From Saprospiraceae bacterium (GTDB lineage: Bacteria > Bacteroidota > Bacteroidia > Chitinophagales > Saprospiraceae): a stretch of 35,032 nucleotides of DNA. Both the position numbers and the translations under genes were made by a program. The notes under the pieces are model-generated. The model saw nothing but the letters and a program-made list of their open reading frames with translations, was not told the DNA's origin and ran no database searches. This document shows, in pieces, positions 16,808-24,747 of this stretch. Where the stretch lies: assembly GCA_021604865.1 (NCBI GenBank), contig BQJU01000077.1, positions 1-35,032 on the forward strand, in the 5' to 3' direction. Numbering within the stretch: position 1 is the first letter of the stretch; the number at the start of each line of letters is the position of its first letter.

Positions 16808-16817
16808 GTTGGCGGTA
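16808..16817 (+). repeat. Left member of 10-bp inverted repeat bracketing the ATC-hydrolase gene
   Basis: GTTGGCGGTA here is the exact reverse complement of TACCGCCAAC at 17461-17470. It lies 26 bases before the ATG of the enclosed gene. Confidence 0.7.
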
Positions 16818-16842
16818 ATTAAAACAAACAGACATTTAGTGA

Positions 16843-17457
16843 ATGTATAAGAAACATTTCAAACGAGTTTTAACCAAGAGATTTCCTGAGTTGTATGGTT
16901 CAATATTACTTAATACCGACAAAAGATATTTGAGAATATCCAAAGACACGGATTTTTCAAAAAGCTCATCGAACCCACTTGATAAAAGATTGGATTTAAT
17001 GGCTTATTTCCTAGCGACTATCCAATCTCTTCAAGAACAGGAACTAGATTTTCAAAGAATAGAAAATGTTTGTATTGAAATTGCTACGGAATATGTTAGA
17101 CCAAAAAATGGACTTCAAAAATTGTTTAAAAAGATTCCTCCGAAACTCATTAACACAAAATTATCAAGCTTATTTCTGAAAATGTTGGACAAAAAGATAA
17201 GTAAAAGAGGACACGATGACGGATTTTTAGCAAAACTTATAACTGACAAGCACGACACTTATGGTTTTGGATATGGAATTGACATTTTGGAATGTGGTGT
17301 TTGCAAGTTGTTCTACAAGCATAATGCGGGAAAATTTACTCCAATTCTTTGTAAAGTAGACAAAATAACTTCGAGTCTTGCAGGACTAGAGCTAGTAAGA
17401 AAAGGAACAATTGCAAATGGCGCAGACAAATGTGACTTTAGATTTAAAAAGAAATAA
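16843..17457 (+). CDS. L-2-amino-thiazoline-4-carboxylic acid hydrolase-like protein
   Basis: The protein is 204 residues with no signal peptide. The C-terminal half carries the signature of the ATC-hydrolase family: YGIDILECGVCKLF (Cys151, Cys154), a PILCKVDK segment (Cys170, Asp173) and KGTIANGADKCDFRF (187-201, Cys197). The family is named after an enzyme that opens a thiazoline ring in microbial L-cysteine production. Most members, including this one, have no tested substrate. The gene is AT-rich compared with genes to its left and is bracketed by a perfect 10-bp inverted repeat, suggesting acquisition as a unit (inference). Confidence 0.83.
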   Translation: MYKKHFKRVLTKRFPELYGSILLNTDKRYLRISKDTDFSKSSSNPLDKRLDLMAYFLATIQSLQEQELDFQRIENVCIEIATEYVRPKNGLQKLFKKIPPKLINTKLSSLFLKMLDKKISKRGHDDGFLAKLITDKHDTYGFGYGIDILECGVCKLFYKHNAGKFTPILCKVDKITSSLAGLELVRKGTIANGADKCDFRFKKK

Positions 17458-17460
17458 AAC

Positions 17461-17470
17461 TACCGCCAAC
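17461..17470 (+). repeat. Right member of 10-bp inverted repeat bracketing the ATC-hydrolase gene
   Basis: TACCGCCAAC begins three bases after the stop codon of the enclosed gene and is the exact reverse complement of 16808-16817. Confidence 0.7.
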
Positions 17471-17498
17471 AAATAAGCGTCAAAGCGAGACAGAGCGT

Positions 17499-17684
17499 TG
17501 AGCGATGGTCCGAGAAGCTGTTTTGAAACCAAACTTTGGGCTACAAAATCAAATCAGCAGCCGAGACTTCGTTACCAAAAAACTTACGTAACTTGGGCTA
17601 TGCGCGCTTTTTGGCGCCTTGCCTCAACTACTGATCTGACTTTTCGCTTTCCAAATCCGGTTTTAAAACAGCTCCTGAGCGATG
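17499..17684. repeat. Long palindromic element (family HP2) with 9-bp flanking direct repeats
   Basis: GAAGCTGTTTTGAAACC (17514-17530) pairs with GGTTTTAAAACAGCTCC (17659-17675). The similarity continues inward, imperfectly, for roughly 60 bases per arm (AAA.CA.ATCAG.AG..GAG). TGAGCGATG occurs directly at both flanks (17499-17507 and 17676-17684), consistent with a target-site duplication. It lies in a 603-base gene-free stretch (17458-18060). The part from 17685 to 17888 shows nothing I recognise. Confidence 0.65.
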
Positions 17685-17888
17685 ACGCTATGTTGAACGC
17701 ACCGGCCATCCAGCAGAGAATTATGGGTATTGAATAGATTATTGTTATGCTGAGGAAAGTGGACAGTGTGGTCGATATCGATTATACTCGACTCCCAGTC
17801 GTTGCTGAAGAAGCACCTTTCTTAGAGATCAGCGAAGAATTTTAGTGATTATCACAAACACATAAATGAATTTATTGAGAGCTCAGTG

Positions 17889-18034
17889 CATATTTGGAGG
17901 TCAACTTTTGTAGAGAAAAGTGACCCTTTGCAGCCCATGCTCCTACGCTGCCTTCGCGAAGCTTCAGCGAAGGAGCATGGCGCAGACGCCCGGAGAAAGC
18001 TTCAGTGCAAGCGTAAGTTTGACCTCCAAACAGG
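17889..18034. repeat. TTTGGAGG palindromic repeat, nested-hairpin copy A
   Basis: Ends TATTTGGAGGTCAACTTT and AAGTTTGACCTCCAAACA are inverted. Inside, ATGCTCCTACGCTG and CAGCGAAGGAGCAT (17937-17978) form a second hairpin with 13 of 14 pairs and a TTCGCGAA centre. It is nearly identical to the copy at 21342-21485 over most of its length, apart from the ends. Open frames crossing it are repeat DNA, not genes. Confidence 0.85.
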
Positions 18035-18060
18035 CACTCAGTCCCAAGAGATGAAATCAA

Positions 18061-18300
18061 ATGCTTGACACTAATCCTAATTGTATTTATGAAAATTCAG
18101 GTGGGTATTTTGATTTAAATCATCATTATTGGGATGACATGGGTTTTGTTCACCTTGAACGGATTTGCCCAACTCTTGTAACAGATGCGAAATTAAGGGT
18201 ATTAAGGAATGACCTTTCAATAGAGGAATTGAAAACACAAATGATATTTGTGATAGAAAAAACCAATCTATTTTACGTGCTTATCTACATTGAATTCTGA
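18061..18300 (+). CDS. Doubtful small hypothetical protein or gene remnant
   Basis: A 79-residue frame opens 26 bases after the end of palindromic repeat A. The sequence (GGYFDLNHHYWDDMGFVHLE near the start) is not low-complexity and has a plausible acidic/aromatic make-up, but I recognise no family. It could be the 5' part of a decayed gene, because it ends in a hydrophobic stretch (FYVLIYIEF) immediately before the stop. Position beside mobile DNA makes either reading possible. Confidence 0.3.
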   Translation: MLDTNPNCIYENSGGYFDLNHHYWDDMGFVHLERICPTLVTDAKLRVLRNDLSIEELKTQMIFVIEKTNLFYVLIYIEF

Positions 18301-18441
18301 TAGTATTTCATCGATCAAATCTCAAATCAAAGAAGAGAATAAAAAAGTACCTAACAATCGATATGTCAACGAGTGCTCCCATTAGGTCGCACCCGAGCAT
18401 ATCAGGAACGTTGACCCACATTAAGAACAAAAAACTCAAAT

Positions 18442-19476
18442 ATGAAACAAATTAAGTGTTCAATTCTTGCTTTAATTGTCTTAGGACTCTCTAATTCCAC
18501 CATAGCACAAGTTAATGACATCTGGATAAAATCGCCAAGAATAATTGGCGGCAATCCAGCAACCTTACCACAACCAAAGGCTTTTATTGAACTTGAAAGT
18601 CGGGAGTTTACAGGAAGTACATCAATGCTTGGACGTGCTAGGCAAATCCTAAGAGTATCCAGGCTATTTGATTTGGGAAATGCTGTTTCAAATCCTCCTG
18701 ATAGAGAGGTTTTGATGCTAATGACCAATAGAGGATATCTTGGGTTAGGTACGGAAACGCCTACAAGTCTTTTAAACTTAAATGTATCTGGAAATGGATT
18801 CAGGCAATTATTAACTTTTTCCTATTTGGATGAGAACAATAGAAAATGGGATTATAGCTCATTTGGATTAGAAGGGGGGAGTACATTTTGGGTTAATAAT
18901 GCCCAATTAAGGAAAGGTGTAGGTGGAACAGATCAATGGTTCATCGACAGAGGTAGTTTTAATGCTTCATCTTCAAGGATAATGCATGGATGGGATGGAA
19001 TTTACTTTCATTATTACAACCACGATAGTAATACGTCTGGGGCACCACTACATGATTGGAAACCGTTCACAACCGTTTGGAAACAAAGCATGCAAATTTC
19101 GAATAGCGGGCAGGTAAGAATTGGTGAAAAAACGGTTACAACTGGCGACCATAATGATTACAGGCTTTCAGTTGATGGCAAAATTGTAGCTAGAAGATTA
19201 ATTGTTACAGATGGCTCAGAATGGGCCGATTATGTTTTTGAAGAAGATTATGATTTAATGCCATTGGATTCATTGCATACGTTCATCCTCAACAATAGAC
19301 ATCTTCCAAACATTCCCTCAAAGAAAGAGGTAGAGAAAAGTGGAGTTGATGTTTATGAAATGAATGTGAGGCTTCTTGAAAAGGTAGAGGAACTATCACT
19401 TTATTTAATTGAACTTAACAAAGTAAATGAACGGTTGCAACAACAAATCAATGAAATCAATGAAAAACTGGATTAA
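18442..19476 (+). CDS. Secreted protein with S74/tail-fibre-like C-terminal domain
   Basis: The protein is 344 residues with a signal peptide ending at IAQ (residue 23). The body is beta-rich with a YLGLGTETPTSLLNL segment, typical of Bacteroidota tail-fibre-like or shell proteins. The C-terminal region from about residue 245 has RLSVDGKIVARRL, then WADYVFEEDYDLMPLDSL, HLPNIPSKKEV and a closing coiled coil (YEMNVRLLEKVEELSLYL). This is the ending found in many Bacteroidota proteins related to the peptidase S74/endosialidase chaperone. Function is probably cell-surface or secreted fibre assembly. Its 3' end overlaps the next gene, so the two are likely co-translated. Confidence 0.82.
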   Translation: MKQIKCSILALIVLGLSNSTIAQVNDIWIKSPRIIGGNPATLPQPKAFIELESREFTGSTSMLGRARQILRVSRLFDLGNAVSNPPDREVLMLMTNRGYLGLGTETPTSLLNLNVSGNGFRQLLTFSYLDENNRKWDYSSFGLEGGSTFWVNNAQLRKGVGGTDQWFIDRGSFNASSSRIMHGWDGIYFHYYNHDSNTSGAPLHDWKPFTTVWKQSMQISNSGQVRIGEKTVTTGDHNDYRLSVDGKIVARRLIVTDGSEWADYVFEEDYDLMPLDSLHTFILNNRHLPNIPSKKEVEKSGVDVYEMNVRLLEKVEELSLYLIELNKVNERLQQQINEINEKLD

Positions 19477-21334
19477 TATTTCAATTATATTGCATATAAC
19501 CCTTTTCGCTACTTCGGGAGTAGCTCAAAATCTAGTACCTAACGGTGATTTTGAATTAGGGAATGGCACAAGCAGCCCGGGTTGTTATGACTATTACAGT
19601 GGGGATGGACAGTGTGGTACTATCCCATTTTTTGAAAGATCTTTCATCCGATGTGCAAAAAGATTTGACGATGATTTGGCCTATTGGATGGTTGCACACC
19701 TAAATATAGGCGCTTTTCAAGGAGCAGTGGGGTCACCAGACTGGACAGAATCAAGTTTATGTTTTAACGCTGCCGATACTTGTGAATATAAAAATCAGAC
19801 AAGATTTGTTCACATGAGTGCTGAAAAAGAGAACATAAGAACACGTTTGCAAAAAGGAGGCAGTTTATATAAATTAAAACCCGGAAAAAGATACAGACTA
19901 AATATTTCGGTTCAACCCATACGTGAAGGAAGTATTCGTATGTTTTTCTCTAAATGGGATGAACATTGGAATAGTAATTCATCAAATAACGAAAAATGGG
20001 AAGCAGTGAATGCTAATATTCATTTTAATAATGAATCTTCCTATAATTGCGATTGGCTAACAATTTCTAGAGACTTTACTGTTCCTATTGGCTATCAAAA
20101 TCTCAGTAATATTATTTTGGTTTTGAGCGAACATAAAGAAAAAGGTGTGTGGACGGAGGTCAATGTGGATGATATTCAATTATTTGAAATACCCACTTGC
20201 CCTGAGAAGAAATATATTCAGAATTTTATACATTGGAATGAAACGAATATCTATCAAGCTAATAAAGACTTAATAGCCGGGGAAAATGTAATTGTTCCAC
20301 CAGATATCTATAATCAAATCGGAGAAGTTGTTGTAAAAGGTAACTCGAAGATTATTTATAGAGCTGGAGAGCAAGTTGATATTAATACAGGATTTCAAAC
20401 AGAGACAGGAGCATACTTCGATGCTCAAATTCATCCATGTGAGGAAAATCCATGCCCAAGAGCTACTGAAAAACAAAAAGAAATTGTTGTTTGCAGCGGA
20501 AGTCCTATTCAGATAGGTTTTCAAGAAGATGAAAAAAGTACCATATTTCATCAGTGGTCACCTGCCTCGAATTTAGATAATCCTCAATCTGCTAATCCGT
20601 ATTTTACGCCTCCTTTAGGGATTGGGAAAATTACCTTTCAAGATAGGTTAAATTCCATTTGTGGGTATTTCCCAGCAGTTGGTATGCCCCCTGTAGCTCA
20701 AGGTATTGAAAATGAAGTTACCGTATTCTATGATAGTAATCCAAGTGGAACTCCTGCAATTACAATCAATAACATTGACTTCAACGATTACAATTTCTCT
20801 TATAATATCAATGTAAATTCTCATACAGAATGGGTGAAAGTTGAGATTTTAGATGTAAACGCTAATGTTGTTTTACACACCAAATATTTTAAAAGAGGTA
20901 TAGATTTTTCCTGTTGCAATATTAATAGTACATACAATAATTCGTTGCTTTCGAGATGCAAAGATTATCAAGTTAGATTCTCAACAAAAAATTATTGTTT
21001 TGAGACAATAGCTTCGGAAATGCGAAACTGGGATATTGAGAATTCAATTAATTTAACTTTATTACCAAATACTTTTTCGCCCGATAATGATGGTATAAAT
21101 GATAATTGGTGCATAGAAGTTGAAGGGGCTGATACTTATGAGATAGAAATCTATAATAGATGGAGCACGTTTAAAAGTGCGAGTGGGAGAATTTCTAATT
21201 ATAGAATTTGTTTGTGGGATGGAAAAAACAATAGCGGTAGATTCGTTAGAGATGGCACCTATTACTTTATACTAAAGGTTCGTAATGATTGTGGGAAAGA
21301 GATAATAAAAACGGGAAACATTACTAAGTTTTAA
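19451..21334 (+). CDS. Large secreted protein with gliding-motility-type (CHU_C-like, T9SS type B) C-terminal domain
   Basis: Two starts are plausible, ATG 19451 and ATG 19460. Both give a signal peptide ending in SGVAQ, and both overlap the previous gene's end (19476). An in-frame ATG at 19427 adds a hydrophilic tail and is less likely. After the signal comes NLVPNGDFELGNG, a common opening of Bacteroidota surface proteins with a carbohydrate-binding-like domain. Near the middle, VVVKGNSKIIYRAGEQVDI followed by TGFQTETGAYFDAQI resembles the 3-coathanger-stack motif. The last ~95 residues (LLPNTFSPDNDGINDNW to the end) match the gliding-motility-associated C-terminal domain used as a T9SS export signal. 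The gene is AT-rich (16 G/C of 60 at 19981-20040). Confidence 0.83.
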   Translation: MKSMKNWINISIILHITLFATSGVAQNLVPNGDFELGNGTSSPGCYDYYSGDGQCGTIPFFERSFIRCAKRFDDDLAYWMVAHLNIGAFQGAVGSPDWTESSLCFNAADTCEYKNQTRFVHMSAEKENIRTRLQKGGSLYKLKPGKRYRLNISVQPIREGSIRMFFSKWDEHWNSNSSNNEKWEAVNANIHFNNESSYNCDWLTISRDFTVPIGYQNLSNIILVLSEHKEKGVWTEVNVDDIQLFEIPTCPEKKYIQNFIHWNETNIYQANKDLIAGENVIVPPDIYNQIGEVVVKGNSKIIYRAGEQVDINTGFQTETGAYFDAQIHPCEENPCPRATEKQKEIVVCSGSPIQIGFQEDEKSTIFHQWSPASNLDNPQSANPYFTPPLGIGKITFQDRLNSICGYFPAVGMPPVAQGIENEVTVFYDSNPSGTPAITINNIDFNDYNFSYNINVNSHTEWVKVEILDVNANVVLHTKYFKRGIDFSCCNINSTYNNSLLSRCKDYQVRFSTKNYCFETIASEMRNWDIENSINLTLLPNTFSPDNDGINDNWCIEVEGADTYEIEIYNRWSTFKSASGRISNYRICLWDGKNNSGRFVRDGTYYFILKVRNDCGKEIIKTGNITKF

Positions 21335-21341
21335 GCGCTTT

Positions 21342-21485
21342 ATGTTTGGAGGCCGGCTTTTGTCGCGAAAAGTGACCCTTTGCAGCCAATGCTCCTACGC
21401 TGCCTTCGCGAAGCTTCAGCGAAGGAGCATGGCGCAGACGCCCGGAGAAAGCTTCAGCGCAAGCGTATGGTTGGCCTCCAAACAT
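21342..21485. repeat. TTTGGAGG palindromic repeat, nested-hairpin copy B
   Basis: Ends ATGTTTGGAGGCCGGC and GGTTGGCCTCCAAACAT are inverted. The inner hairpin spans 21389-21430 as in copy A. It begins seven bases after the preceding stop codon, so it could act as a 3' structure for that transcript. Confidence 0.85.
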
Positions 21486-21722
21486 GCTCTAAAATGAAAA
21501 TGATAGCCAATGACGACCGGGCCCAAAATAGCTGGCCTAAAACAGACCGCTTCTTCTTCGCTGGCCCAATAGCTGGATCGCTGCAATGCTGAACAATTCC
21601 GAAAAGATATGATGTAAGCTGACAGAATAAGGATTGCCAAAGAAAAAAACAACACGACAATTTTACTAACTTCCTTGGCAAGAAGCAGTACCTTTGTGGG
21701 GTGAGATATAAGAGGAAAAAGA
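21486..21722. other. Intergenic leader of the antiporter gene
   Basis: No gene is seen. GGGCCCAAAATAGCTGGCC (about 21520) and CTGGCCCAATAGCTGG (about 21561) share a CCAATAGCTGG/AAATAGCTGGCC motif as a loose direct repeat. The promoter box for the antiporter lies at its right end. Confidence 0.4.
21689..21696 (+). promoter_or_regulatory. Probable -7 box of the antiporter gene
   Basis: TACCTTTG is a perfect TAnnTTTG box 26 bases before the ATG at 21723. No clear -33 TTG is seen at the best spacing. Confidence 0.45.
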
Positions 21723-23231
21723 ATGACTTTAACGATTGAAAATATACTATTAGTTGGCTCTTTATTACTTTTTGTAAGTATTATTGCAGGTAAAACTTCT
21801 TATAAGTTTGGCGTTCCGACTTTATTACTCTTTTTGGCAATTGGAATGTTGGCGGGGTCTGATGGCATTGGAGGTATCCGTTTTGATGATCCCAAACTTG
21901 CTCAATTCATTGGCATCGTATCCCTTAACTTTATCTTGTTTTCAGGCGGACTTGATACCAATTGGACCGCCGTTAAACCCATCCTGCGGGAAGGAATTGC
22001 ATTATCGACATTAGGCGTTTTATTGACAGCAATTTCTCTGGGCACTTTTGTCTGGTTTGTTACTGACTTTACCATTTATGAAAGTCTGTTATTAGGTTCA
22101 ATTGTATCTTCCACAGATGCCGCAGCCGTATTTTCAATTCTACGCTCAAAAAGCCTTGCACTAAAAACCAACCTAAGACCCACTTTAGAGCTGGAAAGCG
22201 GAAGTAACGACCCAATGGCGTATGTGCTGACTATTGCATTTTTAACATTGGTCATCAATCAAGACCAAAGTTTTATGTCCATCATACCCTTGTTTTTGCA
22301 ACAAATGATTTTGGGTGGTATTGCAGGTTTTGCCTTCGGGATACTTAGTAAACTCATCATTAACGAAATCAAACTTGACTTTGAAGGGCTTTACCCTGTT
22401 TTAGTTATCGCCCTGATGTTCATTACATTTTCTTCCACCGATTTTGTAGGGGGCAACGGGTTTCTTGCCATTTATATTTGTGCAGTTTACTTAGGCAATC
22501 AAGACCTGATACACAAAAAAACCATCCTGAAAATGTTTGATGGTTTGGCTTGGCTAATGCAAATTGTTCTGTTCCTCACTTTAGGCTTACTTGTTTTCCC
22601 TTCTCAAATTATTCCATATATCGGTATTGGACTACTCATTTCATTGTTCCTGATCGTTGTTGCCCGACCTATAGGCGTATTTCTCAGTCTTATGTTTTTT
22701 AAGATGAAACTGAGAAGAAGATTTTATATTTCTTGGGTTGGATTGCGTGGTGCTGTTCCGATTGTATTTGCTACTTATCCGCTTTTGGCAGGAATTGACA
22801 AAGCAAACATGATTTTTAACATTGTGTTTTTCATTTCAGTTACATCCATATTGATTCAAGGAACTACACTATCCATTGTTGCAAAATGGCTACAGGTAGC
22901 ATTACCAGAAGAAGCAAAGAAATTGACCGCAGTTGATTTGTTATTGGCAGAAAATCCTAAAGCTGAAATGAGGGAAATGTTAATAACTTCAGACTGCTTT
23001 GCAGTGGATAAAAAAATCGTGGAATTAGGCTTTCCAAAAAATGCGATCATAGCCATGATTAAAAGAGATCATAGTTATATAATTCCAAACGGTTCAACAA
23101 AAATTGAGGCACAAGACACCCTAATTGTTCTTGCTGACAGGCCTAACGTTTTTGATGAAATTTACAAAACACTTAAAACACGGGGAGTCATAACTATAAA
23201 CCCTGAGGACAAAAACATAGGTTTGTTTTAA
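21723..23231 (+). CDS. Potassium/proton antiporter, CPA1 family (NhaP2/CvrA-like)
   Basis: The protein is 502 residues with about 12 hydrophobic segments in the first 400. Conserved CPA1 features include FILFSGGLDTNW near 70-81, STDAAAVFSIL at 130-140 and ELESGSNDPMAY at 156-167, whose Asp132 and Asn162-Asp163 correspond to the ion-binding core. WVGLRGAVPIVFATYPLLA follows in the later helices. Residues ~416-485 form a cytosolic RCK_C/TrkA-C regulatory domain. It should exchange K+ (or Na+) for protons across the inner membrane. The gene is AT-rich like its left neighbours, and GCAGCCAACAAACACGC follows its stop. Confidence 0.92.
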   Translation: MTLTIENILLVGSLLLFVSIIAGKTSYKFGVPTLLLFLAIGMLAGSDGIGGIRFDDPKLAQFIGIVSLNFILFSGGLDTNWTAVKPILREGIALSTLGVLLTAISLGTFVWFVTDFTIYESLLLGSIVSSTDAAAVFSILRSKSLALKTNLRPTLELESGSNDPMAYVLTIAFLTLVINQDQSFMSIIPLFLQQMILGGIAGFAFGILSKLIINEIKLDFEGLYPVLVIALMFITFSSTDFVGGNGFLAIYICAVYLGNQDLIHKKTILKMFDGLAWLMQIVLFLTLGLLVFPSQIIPYIGIGLLISLFLIVVARPIGVFLSLMFFKMKLRRRFYISWVGLRGAVPIVFATYPLLAGIDKANMIFNIVFFISVTSILIQGTTLSIVAKWLQVALPEEAKKLTAVDLLLAENPKAEMREMLITSDCFAVDKKIVELGFPKNAIIAMIKRDHSYIIPNGSTKIEAQDTLIVLADRPNVFDEIYKTLKTRGVITINPEDKNIGLF

Positions 23232-23321
23232 ACCAACGACTGAAAGAAACAGCAGCCAACAAACACGCACTAAGGCAGGATTAAACTATTGCAATGGCTA
23301 CTTCCCAATAAACTACTTGTT

Positions 23322-23329
23322 TATCTTTG
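23322..23329 (+). promoter_or_regulatory. Probable -7 box of the AAA+ ATPase gene
   Basis: TATCTTTG is a perfect TAnnTTTG box ending 30 bases before the ATG at 23360. Confidence 0.45.
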
Positions 23330-23359
23330 CCCCTACGTTTAACACTAAAAACCTAAATT

Positions 23360-24697
23360 ATGCATCAGCAGGCCAATAAGGAAGAAGTAAATCCCAGTGT
23401 GCAAACCCTTCAACGAGAAATCCGTTGGTTTACCAAAGTATTGGAGACCCGGATGCAATTGTATTTCAGACAGGGTAGTGAGGTGAAAAGTATTTATGAT
23501 ATTCCGCCACCTAAGCTGGAAGAAGATGAGACGTTATATAGCCAGATGCTGATGCATTATGGGTTTGGGGTGCATGAACGATTGATCCTGCTGTTGGCCA
23601 TGATGCCCCATATCAAACCGGAAGTATTAGACCTGTTTTTTACCCGAAATAGCCTTTTTGACCGGCCGTATTCTGAGTTTGGAGGTATTACGAGTCAAAC
23701 ACATCGGGGATTTTTACCTACAGGTGAAACGGTTATGTTTTTACTGACTGGCGGTGATCTGAAACAACGGTTGCAATTGATGTATTTGTTTGATAGTACT
23801 TATCCACTACAAAGTCACCATATCCTGGAATGGGGCAAAGCCAAAGCCGGGGATCCGCTTTGGAGCCGGCCATTAACTATTAGTGAAGAATATCTTACCT
23901 ATTTTTTGGGTAAAGAGGATTACCAACCAACCTATAGCGCCAACTTTCCTGCACGGCTACTCAAGACACCTTTGCAGTGGGAGGATCTCGTTGTCAACCC
24001 CGAAACAGCCAACGGCTTGCAAGGTATCCTGAATTGGGTGGATCAGGAGTATGAATTACAAATGAATCGGCGCATCAAACCTGGCTATCGCGCCTTGTTT
24101 TATGGACCTTCCGGGACTGGTAAAACATTGGCGGCGGCCCTTTTAGCTAAAAAAACGGATAAAGAAATTTACCGCATCAACCTGGCTGCAGTTGTCAGCA
24201 AATACATTGGCGAAACAGAGAAAAACCTGAACAGCCTCTTTGAGCGTGCAGAACGTAATGAGTGGATACTTTTCTTTGATGAAGCCGATGCCCTCTTTGG
24301 CAAACGCACTGATGTGAAAGATAGCCACGACCGCTATGCTAACCAGGAGGTATCCTACTTTTTTGACTGCCTACACAATTTCCAGGGGCTCTGCATCGTC
24401 GCCATCCACAATAATGAACCTTTGGATACGGAATTGGTCAAGCGGTTTCAGACCGTTGTGCATTTCCCACTTCCCGATGAGAAGGAGCGCCTATTGCTGT
24501 GGCAAAAGGCTTTCGGCGATGACATCACCTTATCTCCAGATGTCGATTTAAACAAGATCGCCAGAGATCATCCATTGACTGGCGAGGATATCAATGAGGT
24601 CCTGCGGCATTGCTTGCTTGCTGCTGCTGAACGAGAGGATGACGTGATTAGTTTGGCGGATGTGTCGAAGGCGGTAATGAAGATAGTGAAATGGTGA
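23360..24697 (+). CDS. AAA+ ATPase of the type associated with extracellular contractile injection systems
   Basis: The protein is 445 residues. The N-terminal ~200 residues hold a helical domain with MHYGFGVHERLILLLAMMPH (from residue 65) and KPEVLDLFF, a pattern I associate with the ATPase of contractile injection clusters (Afp15/Pvc15 type). The AAA+ core has Walker A GPSGTGKT (249-256), Walker B ILFFDEAD (303-310), GKRTDVKDSHDRYANQEVSY and an arginine-finger candidate Arg362 (LVKRFQ). The C-terminal lid is helical (TGEDINEVLRHCLLAA). No sheath, tube, baseplate or spike gene lies within 23 kb left or 10 kb right, so this looks like an orphan. The contractile assignment is from remembered motifs, so a generic AAA+ role is possible. 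Confidence 0.85.
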   Translation: MHQQANKEEVNPSVQTLQREIRWFTKVLETRMQLYFRQGSEVKSIYDIPPPKLEEDETLYSQMLMHYGFGVHERLILLLAMMPHIKPEVLDLFFTRNSLFDRPYSEFGGITSQTHRGFLPTGETVMFLLTGGDLKQRLQLMYLFDSTYPLQSHHILEWGKAKAGDPLWSRPLTISEEYLTYFLGKEDYQPTYSANFPARLLKTPLQWEDLVVNPETANGLQGILNWVDQEYELQMNRRIKPGYRALFYGPSGTGKTLAAALLAKKTDKEIYRINLAAVVSKYIGETEKNLNSLFERAERNEWILFFDEADALFGKRTDVKDSHDRYANQEVSYFFDCLHNFQGLCIVAIHNNEPLDTELVKRFQTVVHFPLPDEKERLLLWQKAFGDDITLSPDVDLNKIARDHPLTGEDINEVLRHCLLAAAEREDDVISLADVSKAVMKIVKW

Positions 24698-24747
24698 GGC
24701 AGATCGCTACGCTGACAGATCGTCTTTGTCGGGAGGCTGCAATGCTA

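Noticed and set aside
16800-17480. Integron gene cassette with attC site
   Set aside because: Only short inverted ends are seen. No full attC fold or neighbouring cassette array is visible, and no integrase gene is in the window. Kept as a cassette-like observation only.
17498-17737. 79-residue + strand frame
   Set aside because: It is made of the HP2 palindrome and its flanks. Composition follows the repeat arms, not a protein.
17886-18068. Open frame sharing a peptide (LLRCLREASAKEHGADARRK) with one at 21380-21592
   Set aside because: Both frames lie inside the two copies of the TTTGGAGG palindromic element. The shared peptide reflects repeated DNA, and the frames have no separate start signals or domain.
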